This document shows, piece after piece, positions 1 through 9,251 of a stretch of DNA of 64,000 nucleotides. How positions within the stretch are numbered: the stretch's first letter is position 1; each line of letters opens with the position of its first letter. The DNA comes from Pseudomonas putida (lineage in GTDB: Bacteria > Pseudomonadota > Gammaproteobacteria > Pseudomonadales > Pseudomonadaceae), in assembly GCF_016406145.1 (NCBI RefSeq), contig NZ_CP066306.1, forward strand, positions 4,278,001-4,342,000. The letters run 5' to 3'. The notes beneath the pieces are model-generated. The model saw nothing but the letters and a program-made list of their open reading frames with translations. It did no database searches and was not told the origin of the DNA. A program made the translations under genes and the position numbers.

Positions 1-1
1 G

Positions 2-1186
2 ACCCTCAACGGCGATGACGTGGAAAACTCCGGGCTGGTCTGGGACGTCGGCGACATCGACTGCCGCGCCTACCCCATGGAGGGCAGCCTGGTGCGCCTG
101 CCGTGGCGCCGCGTGCCGACCGCCGCCGTGCAAGTCAGCATGCACCCCAGCGAAGGCCTGCCGGCCAGTGTCGCCGACCCGCGCCATGTGCTGTTGCGCA
201 CCATCGACGCGCTCAAGGCCGATGGCTACCACCCGGTAATGGCATGCGAGCTGGAGTTCTTCCTGCTCGACCAGCAGCGTGACGCCCAGGGCCGTCCTCA
301 ACCGGCTCTGGACAACGACGGCGGCCGCCCGCGCAGCACCCAGGTGTATGGCCTGCGTGAGCTGGAGCAGATAGAGCCGTTTCTCGCCGACCTTTACGCG
401 GCCTGCAAAGCCCAGGGCATCCCGGCCCGCACGGCGATTTCGGAGTACGCCCCCGGCCAGGTGGAAATCACCCTGGAGCATGGCGATGCCCTGGAAGCGA
501 TGGACCAGGCCGTGCGCTACAAGCGCTTGGTCAAAGGCGTGGCGCACGCCCACGGCATGCAGGCGTGCTTCATGGCCAAACCCTTTGCGCAACTGGCCGG
601 CACCGGCATGCACATGCACCTGAGCCTGGCCGACAGCGCCGGCAACAACCTGTTCGCCAGCGAAGACAAGGCCGGCACCCCGCTGCTACGCCAAGCGGTT
701 GCCGGCATGCTGCGCCACCTGCGCGACTCGCTGCTGCTGTTCTGCCCCAACGCCAACTCGTTCCGTCGTTTCCAGGCCAACAGCTATGCACCGCTGGCGC
801 CAACCTGGGGTGTCGACAACCGCACAGTCAGCTTGCGCGTGCCCGGCGGGCCGGCCAACAGCCGCCATGTCGAACACCGCATCTGTGGCGCCGACGCCAA
901 CCCGTACCTGGCCGCTGCGGCGATTCTCGCTGCCAGCCACCGCGGCATCCGCGAGCAACTCGACCCGGGTACTCCGGTCGAAGGCAACGGCTATGCCCAG
1001 GCCACCGAGCACCTGCCCACCGACTGGCTGACTGCCCTCGACGCACTGGAGCGTTCGGCGTGGGCACGCGAAGCACTCGGTGCGGACTTTCTCGGGGTGT
1101 ACCTGAAGGTCAAGCGCGCCGAGTATCGCCAGTTCATGGCCGAAGTCAGCGAACAGGACTGGCGCTGGTACCTGCACCAGGCCTGA
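2..1186 (+). CDS. puuA: Glutamine synthetase family protein, probable gamma-glutamylputrescine synthetase (5' end outside window)
   Basis: The reading frame is open from the window edge, so the N-terminus is missing; 394 codons are visible. Glutamine synthetase fold signatures are present: the metal-binding ELEFF segment, the ATP-site GTGMHMHLSL segment, and the C-terminal R-x-P-G-G ... HRICGADANPYL stretch. The next gene, 30 bp downstream on the same strand, is a PuuB-type FAD oxidase. That pairing favours ATP-dependent gamma-glutamylation of putrescine or another polyamine over ammonia assimilation. The family is certain; the exact amine substrate is inferred from context. Confidence 0.85.
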   Translation, partial: TLNGDDVENSGLVWDVGDIDCRAYPMEGSLVRLPWRRVPTAAVQVSMHPSEGLPASVADPRHVLLRTIDALKADGYHPVMACELEFFLLDQQRDAQGRPQPALDNDGGRPRSTQVYGLRELEQIEPFLADLYAACKAQGIPARTAISEYAPGQVEITLEHGDALEAMDQAVRYKRLVKGVAHAHGMQACFMAKPFAQLAGTGMHMHLSLADSAGNNLFASEDKAGTPLLRQAVAGMLRHLRDSLLLFCPNANSFRRFQANSYAPLAPTWGVDNRTVSLRVPGGPANSRHVEHRICGADANPYLAAAAILAASHRGIREQLDPGTPVEGNGYAQATEHLPTDWLTALDALERSAWAREALGADFLGVYLKVKRAEYRQFMAEVSEQDWRWYLHQA

Positions 1187-1216
1187 GCCTCACCCTATTC
1201 AAAATAAGGAACACCC

Positions 1217-2524
1217 ATGAACGCAGCAGTGAACAACGGCCCGGCCCAGCGCGCGCCGTCCTACTACAGTGCCTCCCTCAACGACCACACGCAGTACCCG
1301 CAGCTCAAGGGCACCGTGCAGGTCGACGTAGCCATTATCGGCGGCGGTTTCACCGGCGTAGCCACCGCCGTGGAGCTGGCCGAGCGCGGCCTGAAGGTGG
1401 CGGTGGTGGAAACCAACCGCATCGGCTGGGGCGCCAGCGGCCGTAACGGCGGCCAGGTTACCGGCAGCCTCTCGGGCGACGAAGCCATGCGCACGCAGAT
1501 GCGCGACCGCCTGGGCAGCGAAGTGGATGACTTTATCTGGCACCTGCGCTGGCGCGGGCACCAGATCATTGAGCAGCGGGTCGAGCGCTATGGCATCGAT
1601 TGTGACCTCAAGCGCGGCCACCTGCATGCAGCGATGAAACCGTCACACCTCAACGAGCTGCGCGCCTTCGAAGCCGAAGCGCAGCGCCGCGGCATGGGTG
1701 ACCAGGTGCACATGCTCGACCGCAACGCGGTTGCCGAGCACCTGCAAAGCCCGTTGTACCTGGGTGCGCTGAAAAACCTGCGCAACCTGCACCTGCACCC
1801 GCTCAATCTGTGCCTGGGCGAGGCGCGTGCAGCCCATGCACTGGGCGCGCTGATCTTCGAGAATTCCGAAGTGCTGGACATCGTGCACGGCCCGCGCCCT
1901 GCAGTGGTCACTGCCCAAGGCCGAATCGAAGCACGCCAGGTGATGCTGGCCGGCGACGTTTACCACAAACTGGAAAAGCGTCAGCTCAAGGGCAAGATCT
2001 TCCCCGCCATGGGTGGCATCGTCACCACCGCGCCGCTGGGTGAACTGGCCGAACAGATCAACCCCCAGGACCTGGCGGTGTACGACTGCCGTTTCGTCCT
2101 CGACTACTACCGCCTCACTGCCGACAAACGCCTGCTGTTCGGCGGCGGCGCCAACTATTCGGGCAAGGATTCACGTGATATCGCAGGTGAACTGCGCCCG
2201 TGCATCGAGCGCACCTTCCCGGCCCTCAAAGGGGTGCCGATCGAGTTCCAGTGGAGCTGCGCGATGGGTATCGTGGTCAACCGCATACCGCAGCTGGGCA
2301 AGCTTTCGGACAACGTCTGGTACTGCCAGGGCTATTCGGGGCACGGCATCGCCACCAGCCACATCATGGGCGAAATCATGGCCGAGGCGCTGACCGGGAC
2401 ACTGGAGAAGTTCGATACCTTTGCCGGGTGCAAGCACATCAAGGTGCCGATGGGGGACCTGCTGGGTAATCCGCTGTTGGCGGCGGGGATGTGGTACTAC
2501 CAGATGCTGGAAAAACTGCGCTGA
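1217..2524 (+). CDS. puuB: FAD-dependent oxidoreductase, probable gamma-glutamylputrescine oxidase
   Basis: A 435-residue DAO-family flavoprotein. The N-terminal Rossmann motif (IIGGGFTG, near residue 38) is followed by the ASGRNGGQ FAD-contact segment typical of PuuB/OrdL proteins. The C-terminal GYSGHGIATS segment is the usual second FAD contact. It should oxidise gamma-glutamyl-polyamines to the aldehyde with release of ammonia and peroxide. An 'aaggaa' ribosome site precedes the ATG. It lies directly after the puuA-like gene, probably in one transcript, and ends at a strong hairpin. Confidence 0.87.
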   Translation: MNAAVNNGPAQRAPSYYSASLNDHTQYPQLKGTVQVDVAIIGGGFTGVATAVELAERGLKVAVVETNRIGWGASGRNGGQVTGSLSGDEAMRTQMRDRLGSEVDDFIWHLRWRGHQIIEQRVERYGIDCDLKRGHLHAAMKPSHLNELRAFEAEAQRRGMGDQVHMLDRNAVAEHLQSPLYLGALKNLRNLHLHPLNLCLGEARAAHALGALIFENSEVLDIVHGPRPAVVTAQGRIEARQVMLAGDVYHKLEKRQLKGKIFPAMGGIVTTAPLGELAEQINPQDLAVYDCRFVLDYYRLTADKRLLFGGGANYSGKDSRDIAGELRPCIERTFPALKGVPIEFQWSCAMGIVVNRIPQLGKLSDNVWYCQGYSGHGIATSHIMGEIMAEALTGTLEKFDTFAGCKHIKVPMGDLLGNPLLAAGMWYYQMLEKLR

Positions 2525-2540
2525 TTGCGCTCCCCCTGTA

Positions 2541-2579
2541 GGAGCGGCCTCGTGTCGCGAAAGGGCCGCAAAGCGGCCC
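2541..2579. terminator. Hairpin/REP-like repeat between convergent puuB and fadD
   Basis: Contains a perfect 7-bp inverted repeat, GGGCCGC (2563-2569), AAA, GCGGCCC (2573-2579), preceded by the 'gtaggagcggcctcgtgtcgcg' type repeat common between P. putida genes (given here only as a type). It lies between two convergent stop codons, so it can act in both directions. No U-tract follows on the plus strand. Confidence 0.6.
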
Positions 2580-2624
2580 CAGATTTTCAGCATGCTGCAA
2601 ATATAGCCAGGCAATGGTGAGCGA

Positions 2625-4322
2625 TCAGGCGATCTTCTTCAAACCCTGCTTTTTCAGCTCTTCATCACGCAACTCGCGGCGCAGGATCTTGCCCACGTTG
2701 GTCGTTGGCAGCGCATCGCGGAACTCGATGTAACGCGGCACCTTGTAGCCGGTGACGTTGGCACGCATGTGCTCCATCACCTGCTCCTTGGTGACGGTCA
2801 TGCCCGGCTTGACCACAATGAACACCTTGATCAGTTCGCCCGACTTTTCGTCCGGCACCCCGATCGCAGCGCACTGCAGCACACCCGGCAGGGCAGCCAG
2901 TACGTCCTCCAGCTCGTTGGGATACACATTGAAGCCCGAGACCAGGATCATGTCCTTCTTGCGGTCAACGATGCGCATGTAGCCATCCGGCTGGATCAGG
3001 GCAATGTCCCCGGTCTTCAGCCAGCCGTCACTGTCGAGGATCTCGGCGGTGGCATCTTCACGCTGCCAGTAGCCTTTCATCACCTGCGGCCCCTTGACGC
3101 ACAGCTCGCCCACCTCGCCCAATGGCAGTTCGCTGCCACTGTCATCGATGACCTTGCACAGGGTCGAGGGCACCGGGATACCGATGGTGCCGACCTGATT
3201 GGCTTCGGACGGATTGACCGCCGCTACCGGGCTGGTCTCGGTCATGCCATAGCCTTCGCAGATGGCGCAACCGGTGACGGCTTTCCAGCGCTCGGCCACG
3301 CTCAGTTGCAGCGCCATGCCACCGGACAAGGTGATCTTCAATGCCGAGAAGTCCAGCGCACGGAACGCCTCGTTGTTGCACAGGGCAACGAACAGGGTGT
3401 TGAGGCCGACGAAGCCGCTGAATTTCCACTTGCCCAGCTCCTTGACCATTGCCGGCAAGTCACGCGGGTTGCTGATCAGCACGTTATGGTTGCCGATCAG
3501 CATCATCGCCATGCAATGGAAGGTAAAGGCATAGATGTGGTACAGCGGCAGCGGCGTGATGAGGATCTCGCAACCTTCTTGCAGGTTCGAACCCATCAGC
3601 GCCCGGCACTGCAGCATGTTGGCCACCAGGTTGCGGTGCGTCAGCATTGCGCCCTTGGCCACACCTGTGGTGCCGCCGGTGTACTGCAGCACGGCCACAT
3701 CATTGGCTTGCGGGTTGGCCTCGGCCACCGGCTGGCCCTTGCCCAGCGCCAGGGTATCGTTGAAGCGCACGGCCTTCGGCAGGTTGTAGGCCGGCACCAT
3801 CTTCTTCACGTACTTGATCACGCTGTTGATCAGCAGGCGCTTGAGCGGTGGCAACAGGTCCGCCACTTCAGTGACGATGACGTGCCTGACCTGGGTCTTG
3901 GGTACAACCTTCTCGGCCAAGTGAGCCATGTTGGCCAGGCATACCAAGGCCTTGGCACCGGAGTCGTTGAACTGGTGTTCCATCTCACGCGCGGTGTACA
4001 GCGGGTTGGTGTTGACTACGATCAGCCCGGCGCGCATGGCGCCGAACACCGCTACCGGGTACTGCAGGACATTCGGCAGCTGGACGGCAATGCGATCACC
4101 CGGTTTGAGGTCGGTGTGCTGCTGCAGCCAGGCCGCAAAAGCGCCCGACAGGGCATACAACTCGCCGTAGGTGATGGTCTTGCCCAGGTTGCTAAAGGCC
4201 GGTTTGTCGGCAAAGCGCTGGCAGGATTGCTTGAGTACCGCCTGGATATTGGGAAATTCGTCAGGATTGATTTCCGCCGTAATCCCGGCTGGGTATTTAT
4301 CCTTCCAAAAATGGTCGATCAT
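2625..4322 (-). CDS. fadD: Long-chain fatty acid--CoA ligase (first of two tandem copies)
   Basis: A 565-residue ANL-superfamily enzyme that activates fatty acids as acyl-AMP and then acyl-CoA for beta-oxidation. Visible motifs are the P-loop YTGGTTG-AKG (around residue 212), YGMTETSP, GWLKTGDI, DRKKDMI-SGFNVYPNE, and the C-terminal catalytic lysine in VGKILRR. The ATG at 4322 is preferred over upstream in-frame codons because AAGGAG lies 9 bases before it and MIDHFW matches FadD N-termini. A second fadD lies upstream on the same strand, about 300 bp away, as in pseudomonads with fadD1/fadD2. The gap with an inverted repeat suggests separate regulation. Confidence 0.93.
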   Translation of the reverse strand: MIDHFWKDKYPAGITAEINPDEFPNIQAVLKQSCQRFADKPAFSNLGKTITYGELYALSGAFAAWLQQHTDLKPGDRIAVQLPNVLQYPVAVFGAMRAGLIVVNTNPLYTAREMEHQFNDSGAKALVCLANMAHLAEKVVPKTQVRHVIVTEVADLLPPLKRLLINSVIKYVKKMVPAYNLPKAVRFNDTLALGKGQPVAEANPQANDVAVLQYTGGTTGVAKGAMLTHRNLVANMLQCRALMGSNLQEGCEILITPLPLYHIYAFTFHCMAMMLIGNHNVLISNPRDLPAMVKELGKWKFSGFVGLNTLFVALCNNEAFRALDFSALKITLSGGMALQLSVAERWKAVTGCAICEGYGMTETSPVAAVNPSEANQVGTIGIPVPSTLCKVIDDSGSELPLGEVGELCVKGPQVMKGYWQREDATAEILDSDGWLKTGDIALIQPDGYMRIVDRKKDMILVSGFNVYPNELEDVLAALPGVLQCAAIGVPDEKSGELIKVFIVVKPGMTVTKEQVMEHMRANVTGYKVPRYIEFRDALPTTNVGKILRRELRDEELKKQGLKKIA

Positions 4323-4485
4323 GCAAGCCCACTCCTTCAGCAACAGCGAAGTTCGATTTACGCGTCGATGCGTTTATTATTGATATGAGATGGCGGTTCG
4401 TTGCAAACCGAATCATCTGAAAGCGGGCCGAGAGTAACAGCTTTGCCAAGGGTCGCCTAGAGGCCAAATCAGGCCTTATAGTCAC

Positions 4486-4519
4486 AAAAATGACTCAATG
4501 AACAATACAAGTCATTTTT
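4486..4519. promoter_or_regulatory. Perfect 10-bp inverted repeat upstream of fadD
   Basis: AAAAATGACT (4486-4495) and AGTCATTTTT (4510-4519) are exact reverse complements separated by 14 bp. The dyad is AT-rich against a GC-rich background and lies about 165 bp upstream of the fadD start at 4322. It could be an operator for a dimeric regulator. It does not match a fatty-acid regulator site that I can name. Confidence 0.45.
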
Positions 4520-4541
4520 AGAGTATTTGACTTAGATCGCC

Positions 4542-4603
4542 AAGTTTCAAGCGGCAAGCTGCAAGCTAGAGCGGCGCACGCCCCCTCTTGCAGCTTGAAA
4601 CTT
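4542..4603. terminator. Long imperfect hairpin downstream of the second fadD
   Basis: The left arm AAGTTTCAAGC...TGCAAG pairs with the right arm CTTGCAGCTTGAAACTT (4587-4603), with a small bulge. It sits just past the stop of the fadD ending at 4626, so it probably terminates or stabilises that transcript. Similar 'caagcttgaagcttg' strings occur near 27045 and 53850, so this is a recurring intergenic element. Confidence 0.55.
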
Positions 4604-4625
4604 GAAGCTTGAAGCTCGCCCTCCC

Positions 4626-6314
4626 TTACGCGATGTCGCGCAGTTCGCGACGCAGGATCTTGCCCACCGGTGTCATCGGCAACGACTCGCGCAGCACGAT
4701 GTGCTTGGGCACTTTGTAACCTGTGAGGTTGGCCTTGCAGTAGGCCTTGAGTTCATCGACGCTGAGCCCGCCCTCACGGGCCACCACGAACAGTTTGACG
4801 GCCTCGCCCGAACGCTCGTCCGGCACGCCGATGGCGGCGCAGTTGGCCACCTTCGGGTGACCCATGATCACGTCTTCGATTTCGTTGGGGTACACGTTGA
4901 AGCCCGAGACGATGATCATGTCCTTCTTGCGGTCGACGATACGCGTGAAGCCGTCCGGGTCGATCACTGCAATGTCGCCGGTTTTCAGCCAGCCATCGGC
5001 ATCCAGGGTCTGCGCCGTAGCCTCGGGTTGCTGCCAGTACCCCTTCATCACCTGCGGGCCCTTTATGCACAACTCGCCCCGCTCACCGAGCGGCAGTTCA
5101 TTGCCCTCATCATCGATCACCTTGAACGCGGTGTCTGCAACCGGTATGCCCACGGTACCCAGGCGTGCCAGCTCGCCATAAGGGTTGGTGCTGGCCACTG
5201 GCGAAGTCTCTGTCAGGCCGTAGCCCTCGACAATGCGGCAGCCGGTCAGGCTCTCCCAACGTTCGGCGGTGGCCTTGACCAGTGCCGTACCGCCAGAGTT
5301 GGTCACCTTGAGCGCCGAGAAATCCAGCTGCCTGAAGCCCGGGTGATCCATCAGCGCCACGAACAGGGTGTTCAACCCCAACAGTGCGGTGAACCGCCAT
5401 TTGCCCAGTTCCTTGATGAAGCCAGGGATATCGCGCGGGTTGGTGATCAACACATTATGGTTGCCGGTGACCATCATGCACATGCAGTTCGCGGTAAAGG
5501 CATAGATGTGGTAGAGCGGCAGCGGCGCGATCATCACCTCCTGGCCTTCCTTGATCAGCTTCTGCCCGTCCGGGCCATGCTGCGAAAAGCACGCCAGCAC
5601 CTGCAGCATGTTGGCCACCAGGTTGCCGTGGGTGAGCATGGCGCCCTTGGCCAGGCCCGTGGTGCCGCCGGTGTACTGCAGCACGGCGATGTCGTCGAGG
5701 CTCAGCGTTACCGGCTTGTGGCTCAGCGCCGCGCCCTCGCGCAGTGCCTGCTTGAACGAGATGGCCTGCGGCAGATGATAGGCCGGGACCATTTTCTTTA
5801 CCTTGTCGACCACGGTGTTGATCAACCAGCCCTTGGCCATGGGCAACAGGTCGCCCATCTTCGCCTCGATCAGGTATTCGATGCCGGTATCGGGCAGCAC
5901 CTCCTGGACCCGCTTGCCGAACATGTTCAGGTACACCAGGGCGCGGGCACCGGCATCTTTGAACTGGTGGCGCATTTCACGCTCGGTGTAAAGCGGGTTG
6001 GTGTTGACCACGATCAGCCCGGCGCGCAGGGCGCCGAACACCGCAATGGGATACTGCAGCACGTTGGGCATCTGTACGGCGATGCGGTCACCCGGCACCA
6101 GGTTGGTATGCTGCTGCAGCCAGGCAGCAAAGGCCGCCGAAAGGCGGTCGAGTTCGCCATAGGTCAGGGTCTTGCCCAGGTTGCTGAACGCCGGGCGGTC
6201 GGCGAAGCGCTTGCAGGAGCGCTCGAAAACCTCGACGACCGAGGTGTACGCATGGATATCGATGGTGGAAGGCACGCCCGCCGGGCGCTTGTCATTCCAG
6301 AAGTCGGCTTGCAT
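4626..6314 (-). CDS. fadD: Long-chain fatty acid--CoA ligase (second tandem copy)
   Basis: A 562-residue paralog of the neighbouring ligase with the same motifs: YTGGTTG-AKG near residue 210, YGLTETSP, GWLKTGDIAV, DRKKDMIIVSGFNVYPNE, and VGKILRREL near the C-terminus. It starts MQADFWNDKRPAG, preceded by AGGAACAAT. It activates long-chain fatty acids for beta-oxidation or PHA synthesis. Tandem fadD1/fadD2 of differing chain-length preference is the norm in fluorescent pseudomonads; which copy is which cannot be decided from sequence alone. It is divergent from the hydrolase/phaJ4 pair. Confidence 0.93.
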   Translation of the reverse strand: MQADFWNDKRPAGVPSTIDIHAYTSVVEVFERSCKRFADRPAFSNLGKTLTYGELDRLSAAFAAWLQQHTNLVPGDRIAVQMPNVLQYPIAVFGALRAGLIVVNTNPLYTEREMRHQFKDAGARALVYLNMFGKRVQEVLPDTGIEYLIEAKMGDLLPMAKGWLINTVVDKVKKMVPAYHLPQAISFKQALREGAALSHKPVTLSLDDIAVLQYTGGTTGLAKGAMLTHGNLVANMLQVLACFSQHGPDGQKLIKEGQEVMIAPLPLYHIYAFTANCMCMMVTGNHNVLITNPRDIPGFIKELGKWRFTALLGLNTLFVALMDHPGFRQLDFSALKVTNSGGTALVKATAERWESLTGCRIVEGYGLTETSPVASTNPYGELARLGTVGIPVADTAFKVIDDEGNELPLGERGELCIKGPQVMKGYWQQPEATAQTLDADGWLKTGDIAVIDPDGFTRIVDRKKDMIIVSGFNVYPNEIEDVIMGHPKVANCAAIGVPDERSGEAVKLFVVAREGGLSVDELKAYCKANLTGYKVPKHIVLRESLPMTPVGKILRRELRDIA

Positions 6315-6522
6315 TTATTATTGTTCCTCTGCCTGAACCCGCTCTTAGCCTGTAATCCCTTTGCCTGATGGCAAAAAGGCGTTCAACCGACGTTAGCAGG
6401 TAAGCCTGAGGTGGCATATATGCCAAGTGCCGCCATTAACATTGTGAATCTTATTTGTGCCCTTCCTGCAATCCGGCCACTTGCGCATACACTGTGCTCG
6501 TACCCAGCGCAAAGGATCCGCC

Positions 6523-7467
6523 ATGCCTTACGACGCCTTCTGGCTGCCGGCCAGCGAGCATTGCAGCCTGTACGTGCACCAATGGCTGCCGGCCACGCCG
6601 GTCAAGGCCGTAGTGCTGCTGGCGCATGGCATGGCCGAACATGCCGGGCGCTACCAGCACCTGGGCCAAACGCTGAGCGCTGCCGGCTATGCGCTGCTGG
6701 CTCCGGACCTGCGCGGCCACGGCCGTACAGCTGAGCTGGGCGGCCTCGGCCTGTTCGCCCGGCAATATGGCTGGAATGCCGTGGTCAACGACCTGGCCCT
6801 GCTCACGCAGCACATCGGCCAGCAGTTCCCCTGCACACCGCTGTTCCTGTTCGGCCACAGCATGGGCAGCTATATCGCCCAGGCTTACCTGATGCATCAC
6901 AGTGGCAGCGTGCACGGGGCGATCCTCAGTGGCTCCAATTTCCAGCCGCCGGCGCTGTATCGCATGGCGCGCCTGATCGCCCGGCTGGAGGCCTGGCGCC
7001 AAGGGCCCCTGGGCAAGAGTGCGCTGATCGAATGGCTGTCGTTCGGCTCGTTCAACAAATCGTTCAAACCCACCCGTACCGCCTTCGACTGGCTCAGCCG
7101 CAACCCTGAAGAGGTGGATAAATACGTCAGCGACCCGCTGTGCGGTTTTCGCTGCAGCAACCAGTTGTGGTTAGACTTGCTGCTCGGCCTGGCGCAGATC
7201 AGCCAGGCGAAGAACCTCGCGCAGATCGATCCGAACCTGCCGCTACTGGTGATTGGCGGTGAATGTGATCCGGTGAGTGCCGGCAAGCGTCTCACCCATC
7301 TGGCCGACGCCCTGCGCGCGACCGGCAATCGACATGTACAACTGCGCGTCTACCCCCAGGCGCGGCACGAAGTGCTCAATGAACTCAATCGGGACGAGGT
7401 CACCGCCGATATACTCGCGTGGCTGGAGCAGGCGCTGGCCCTTGGCCGCCCTGCCCGCAGTGAATGA
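6523..7467 (+). CDS. Alpha/beta hydrolase, monoacylglycerol lipase-like
   Basis: A 314-residue protein of the serine aminopeptidase/lysophospholipase class. It shows the HGMAEHAGRY oxyanion segment, LRGHGRT, the nucleophile elbow GHSMGS with Ser113, the acid in GGECDPVS, and the catalytic histidine in QARHEVLNE. No signal peptide is visible, so it is probably cytoplasmic. The ATG at 6523 follows 'aaaggatccgcc'. It is followed 33 bp later by phaJ4 and diverges from fadD, which supports a role in releasing or remodelling acyl groups. The substrate is unknown. Confidence 0.85.
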   Translation: MPYDAFWLPASEHCSLYVHQWLPATPVKAVVLLAHGMAEHAGRYQHLGQTLSAAGYALLAPDLRGHGRTAELGGLGLFARQYGWNAVVNDLALLTQHIGQQFPCTPLFLFGHSMGSYIAQAYLMHHSGSVHGAILSGSNFQPPALYRMARLIARLEAWRQGPLGKSALIEWLSFGSFNKSFKPTRTAFDWLSRNPEEVDKYVSDPLCGFRCSNQLWLDLLLGLAQISQAKNLAQIDPNLPLLVIGGECDPVSAGKRLTHLADALRATGNRHVQLRVYPQARHEVLNELNRDEVTADILAWLEQALALGRPARSE

Positions 7468-7500
7468 TAACGGCCTTGTCCGCCCATCAAGGAAGCGCCA

Positions 7501-7971
7501 ATGACCCAGGTCACCAACACGCCTTACGAAGCTCTAGAAGTCGGCCAGAAGGCCAGTTACGAAAAGTCTGTGGAAGAACGCGACATCCAGCTGTTCGCCG
7601 CGATGTCCGGTGACCACAACCCGGTGCACCTGGATGCCGAATTCGCCGCCAAGAGCATGTTCCGTGAGCGCATTGCCCATGGCATGTTCAGCGGCGCGCT
7701 GATCAGCGCGGCAGTAGCCTGCACCCTGCCCGGCCCCGGCACCATCTACCTGGGCCAGAAGATGAGCTTCCAGAAGCCGGTGAAAATCGGCGACACCCTG
7801 ACCGTGCGCCTGGAAATCCTCGAGAAGCTGCCCAAGTTCAAAGTGCGCATCGCCACCAACGTGTACAACCAGAACGATGAGCTGGTTGTAGAGGGCGAGG
7901 CAGAGATCCTGGCGCCGCGCAAGCAGCAGACGGTAGAGCTGGTATCGCCGCCCAATTTTGTCGCAAGCTGA
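7501..7971 (+). CDS. phaJ4: (R)-specific enoyl-CoA hydratase, MaoC-like
   Basis: A 156-residue single hotdog-domain hydratase. The MaoC signature SGDHNPVH carries the expected catalytic Asp38 and His43, and AHGMFSGALIS forms the central helix. It hydrates trans-2-enoyl-CoA to (R)-3-hydroxyacyl-CoA, linking beta-oxidation to medium-chain-length PHA synthesis. 'aaggaagcgcc' precedes the ATG. The context of two fadD genes and a lipase-like hydrolase matches the PhaJ4 locus of P. putida; the '4' is from recalled synteny. Confidence 0.87.
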   Translation: MTQVTNTPYEALEVGQKASYEKSVEERDIQLFAAMSGDHNPVHLDAEFAAKSMFRERIAHGMFSGALISAAVACTLPGPGTIYLGQKMSFQKPVKIGDTLTVRLEILEKLPKFKVRIATNVYNQNDELVVEGEAEILAPRKQQTVELVSPPNFVAS

Positions 7972-7979
7972 TGGGTTCA

Positions 7980-8009
7980 GGCAGTACCGGCGACAGGGCC
8001 GGTGCTGCC
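7980..8009. terminator. Hairpin between convergent phaJ4 and sigma factor genes
   Basis: GGCAGTACCGGC (7980-7991) pairs with GCCGGTGCTGCC (7998-8009) over 12 positions with one G-T wobble and a 6-base loop. It lies just after the phaJ4 stop and just before the 3' end of the minus-strand sigma gene. Confidence 0.65.
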
Positions 8010-8012
8010 GGG

Positions 8013-9251
8013 TCATTCCAACGCCTGCAGCTTTCCCTCGATATGCCGCCGTTCCGGCGCCTGACGCGTCAACTCCAGCGCCTGGCGCCAGGCCGCACGG
8101 GCCTCTTCTATCTGACCCAACTGGTAATGCAGCTCCGCCCTTGCCGCATGCGCCAGGTGATAGTCGCGCAACTCGCCAGTCGCCAGAATTGTTTCAACCT
8201 GCGCCAACCCGACCTGCGGGCCATCCCGCTTGGCCAATGCCACCGCTCGGTTGAGTGCAACCACTGCGGATGGCCAATGCCGCTGCAGCACATCGTAAAG
8301 GCCGACAATCTGCGCCCAGTCCGTTTCACTGGCGCTCGCCGCCTCCGCATGCACCGCTGCAATCGCCGCCTGCACCGTATAGGCACCGAACGCGCGGCTG
8401 CGCAACGCCAGCTGCACCAATTCACAACCTTCGCTGATTTGCGCACCGTCCCACAGGCTGCGATCCTGCTGCTCGAGCAGCACCAGATTGCCTTGGGCAT
8501 CGCTACGCGCGTGCTGGCGTGACGCCTGCAGCAACATCAGCGCCAGCAAACCGACCGCCTCCGGGTCCGGTAACAACTGCACCAGCAAGCGACCGAGGCG
8601 AATCGCTTCGTCACTCAACGCCTGCTGTACCAAAGCCTCACCAGAAGACGCCGAATAGCCCTCGTTGAACACCAGGTAAATCACCCGCAACACGCTTTCC
8701 AGGCGCTCAGGCAATTCGTGCAGCTCCGGCACCTGATAAGGAATGCGTGCGTCGCGGATCTTGGCCTTGGCGCGCACAATGCGTTGGGCAATGGCCGCCG
8801 GGCTCTGCAGGAAGGCACGGGCGATCTGCTCAGTGGTCAGGTCACAGACTTCGCGCAACGTCAAAGGCACCTGCGCATCGGCAGCCAGAGCCGGGTGGCA
8901 GCACGTGAAGATCAGCCGCAGGCGATCGTCGGCGAGCAACTCCTCATCACTGGGGTCTTGCCCCTGGCCCTCGATGAGCATGATCAGGTCAGCCTGCGAA
9001 CGGTCGAAACGCGCACGGCGCCGCACCGCGTCAATGGCCTTGAAACGGCCGGTCGACACCAGCCATGCACGTGGATTTTGGGGGATACCGTCGCGCTGCC
9101 AGCGCTCGACGGCAATGAAGAAGGCATCATGCATGGCCTCCTCTGCCAGGTCGAAATCCCCCAGCAGGCGGATTAGCGTCGCCAGGATACGCCGCGAGTC
9201 CCGGCGGTAAACCCCCTCGATCTCGGCGCGTACCTGCACCAGCGTTGCCAT
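8013..9251 (-). CDS. ECF-type RNA polymerase sigma factor with long C-terminal extension (DGPF-associated class)
   Basis: About 412 residues, over twice a typical ECF sigma factor. An N-terminal sigma-2 region (DAFFIAVERW ... PRAWL ... KAIDAVRRR) and a sigma-4 region (LTLREVCDLTTEQIARAF) are followed by about 200 residues of helical repeat with the conserved FNEGYSAS and VALNRAVA segments. This architecture is the ECF42 class, whose genes sit beside YCII/DGPF proteins, exactly as here. No anti-sigma gene is seen. The ATG at 9251 overlaps the stop of the preceding gene (TGATG), so translation is coupled. Confidence 0.9.
   Translation of the reverse strand: MATLVQVRAEIEGVYRRDSRRILATLIRLLGDFDLAEEAMHDAFFIAVERWQRDGIPQNPRAWLVSTGRFKAIDAVRRRARFDRSQADLIMLIEGQGQDPSDEELLADDRLRLIFTCCHPALAADAQVPLTLREVCDLTTEQIARAFLQSPAAIAQRIVRAKAKIRDARIPYQVPELHELPERLESVLRVIYLVFNEGYSASSGEALVQQALSDEAIRLGRLLVQLLPDPEAVGLLALMLLQASRQHARSDAQGNLVLLEQQDRSLWDGAQISEGCELVQLALRSRAFGAYTVQAAIAAVHAEAASASETDWAQIVGLYDVLQRHWPSAVVALNRAVALAKRDGPQVGLAQVETILATGELRDYHLAHAARAELHYQLGQIEEARAAWRQALELTRQAPERRHIEGKLQALE

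Larger units (their letters stand above)
4323..4625. other. Intergenic region between the two fadD genes
   Basis: About 300 bp without a plausible gene. It holds a hairpin at the end of the upstream fadD (4542-4603), a perfect inverted repeat (4486-4519), a short dyad CGGTT-N7-AACCG (4394-4410), and by position the promoter of the downstream fadD on the minus strand. Confidence 0.6.

Noticed and set aside
2769..6368. Very long open frames on the plus strand opposite both fadD genes (over 500 codons each)
   Set aside because: They are shadows caused by high GC third positions. They show His/Gln/Arg-rich nonsense composition and no domains, while the opposite frames are clear FadD proteins.
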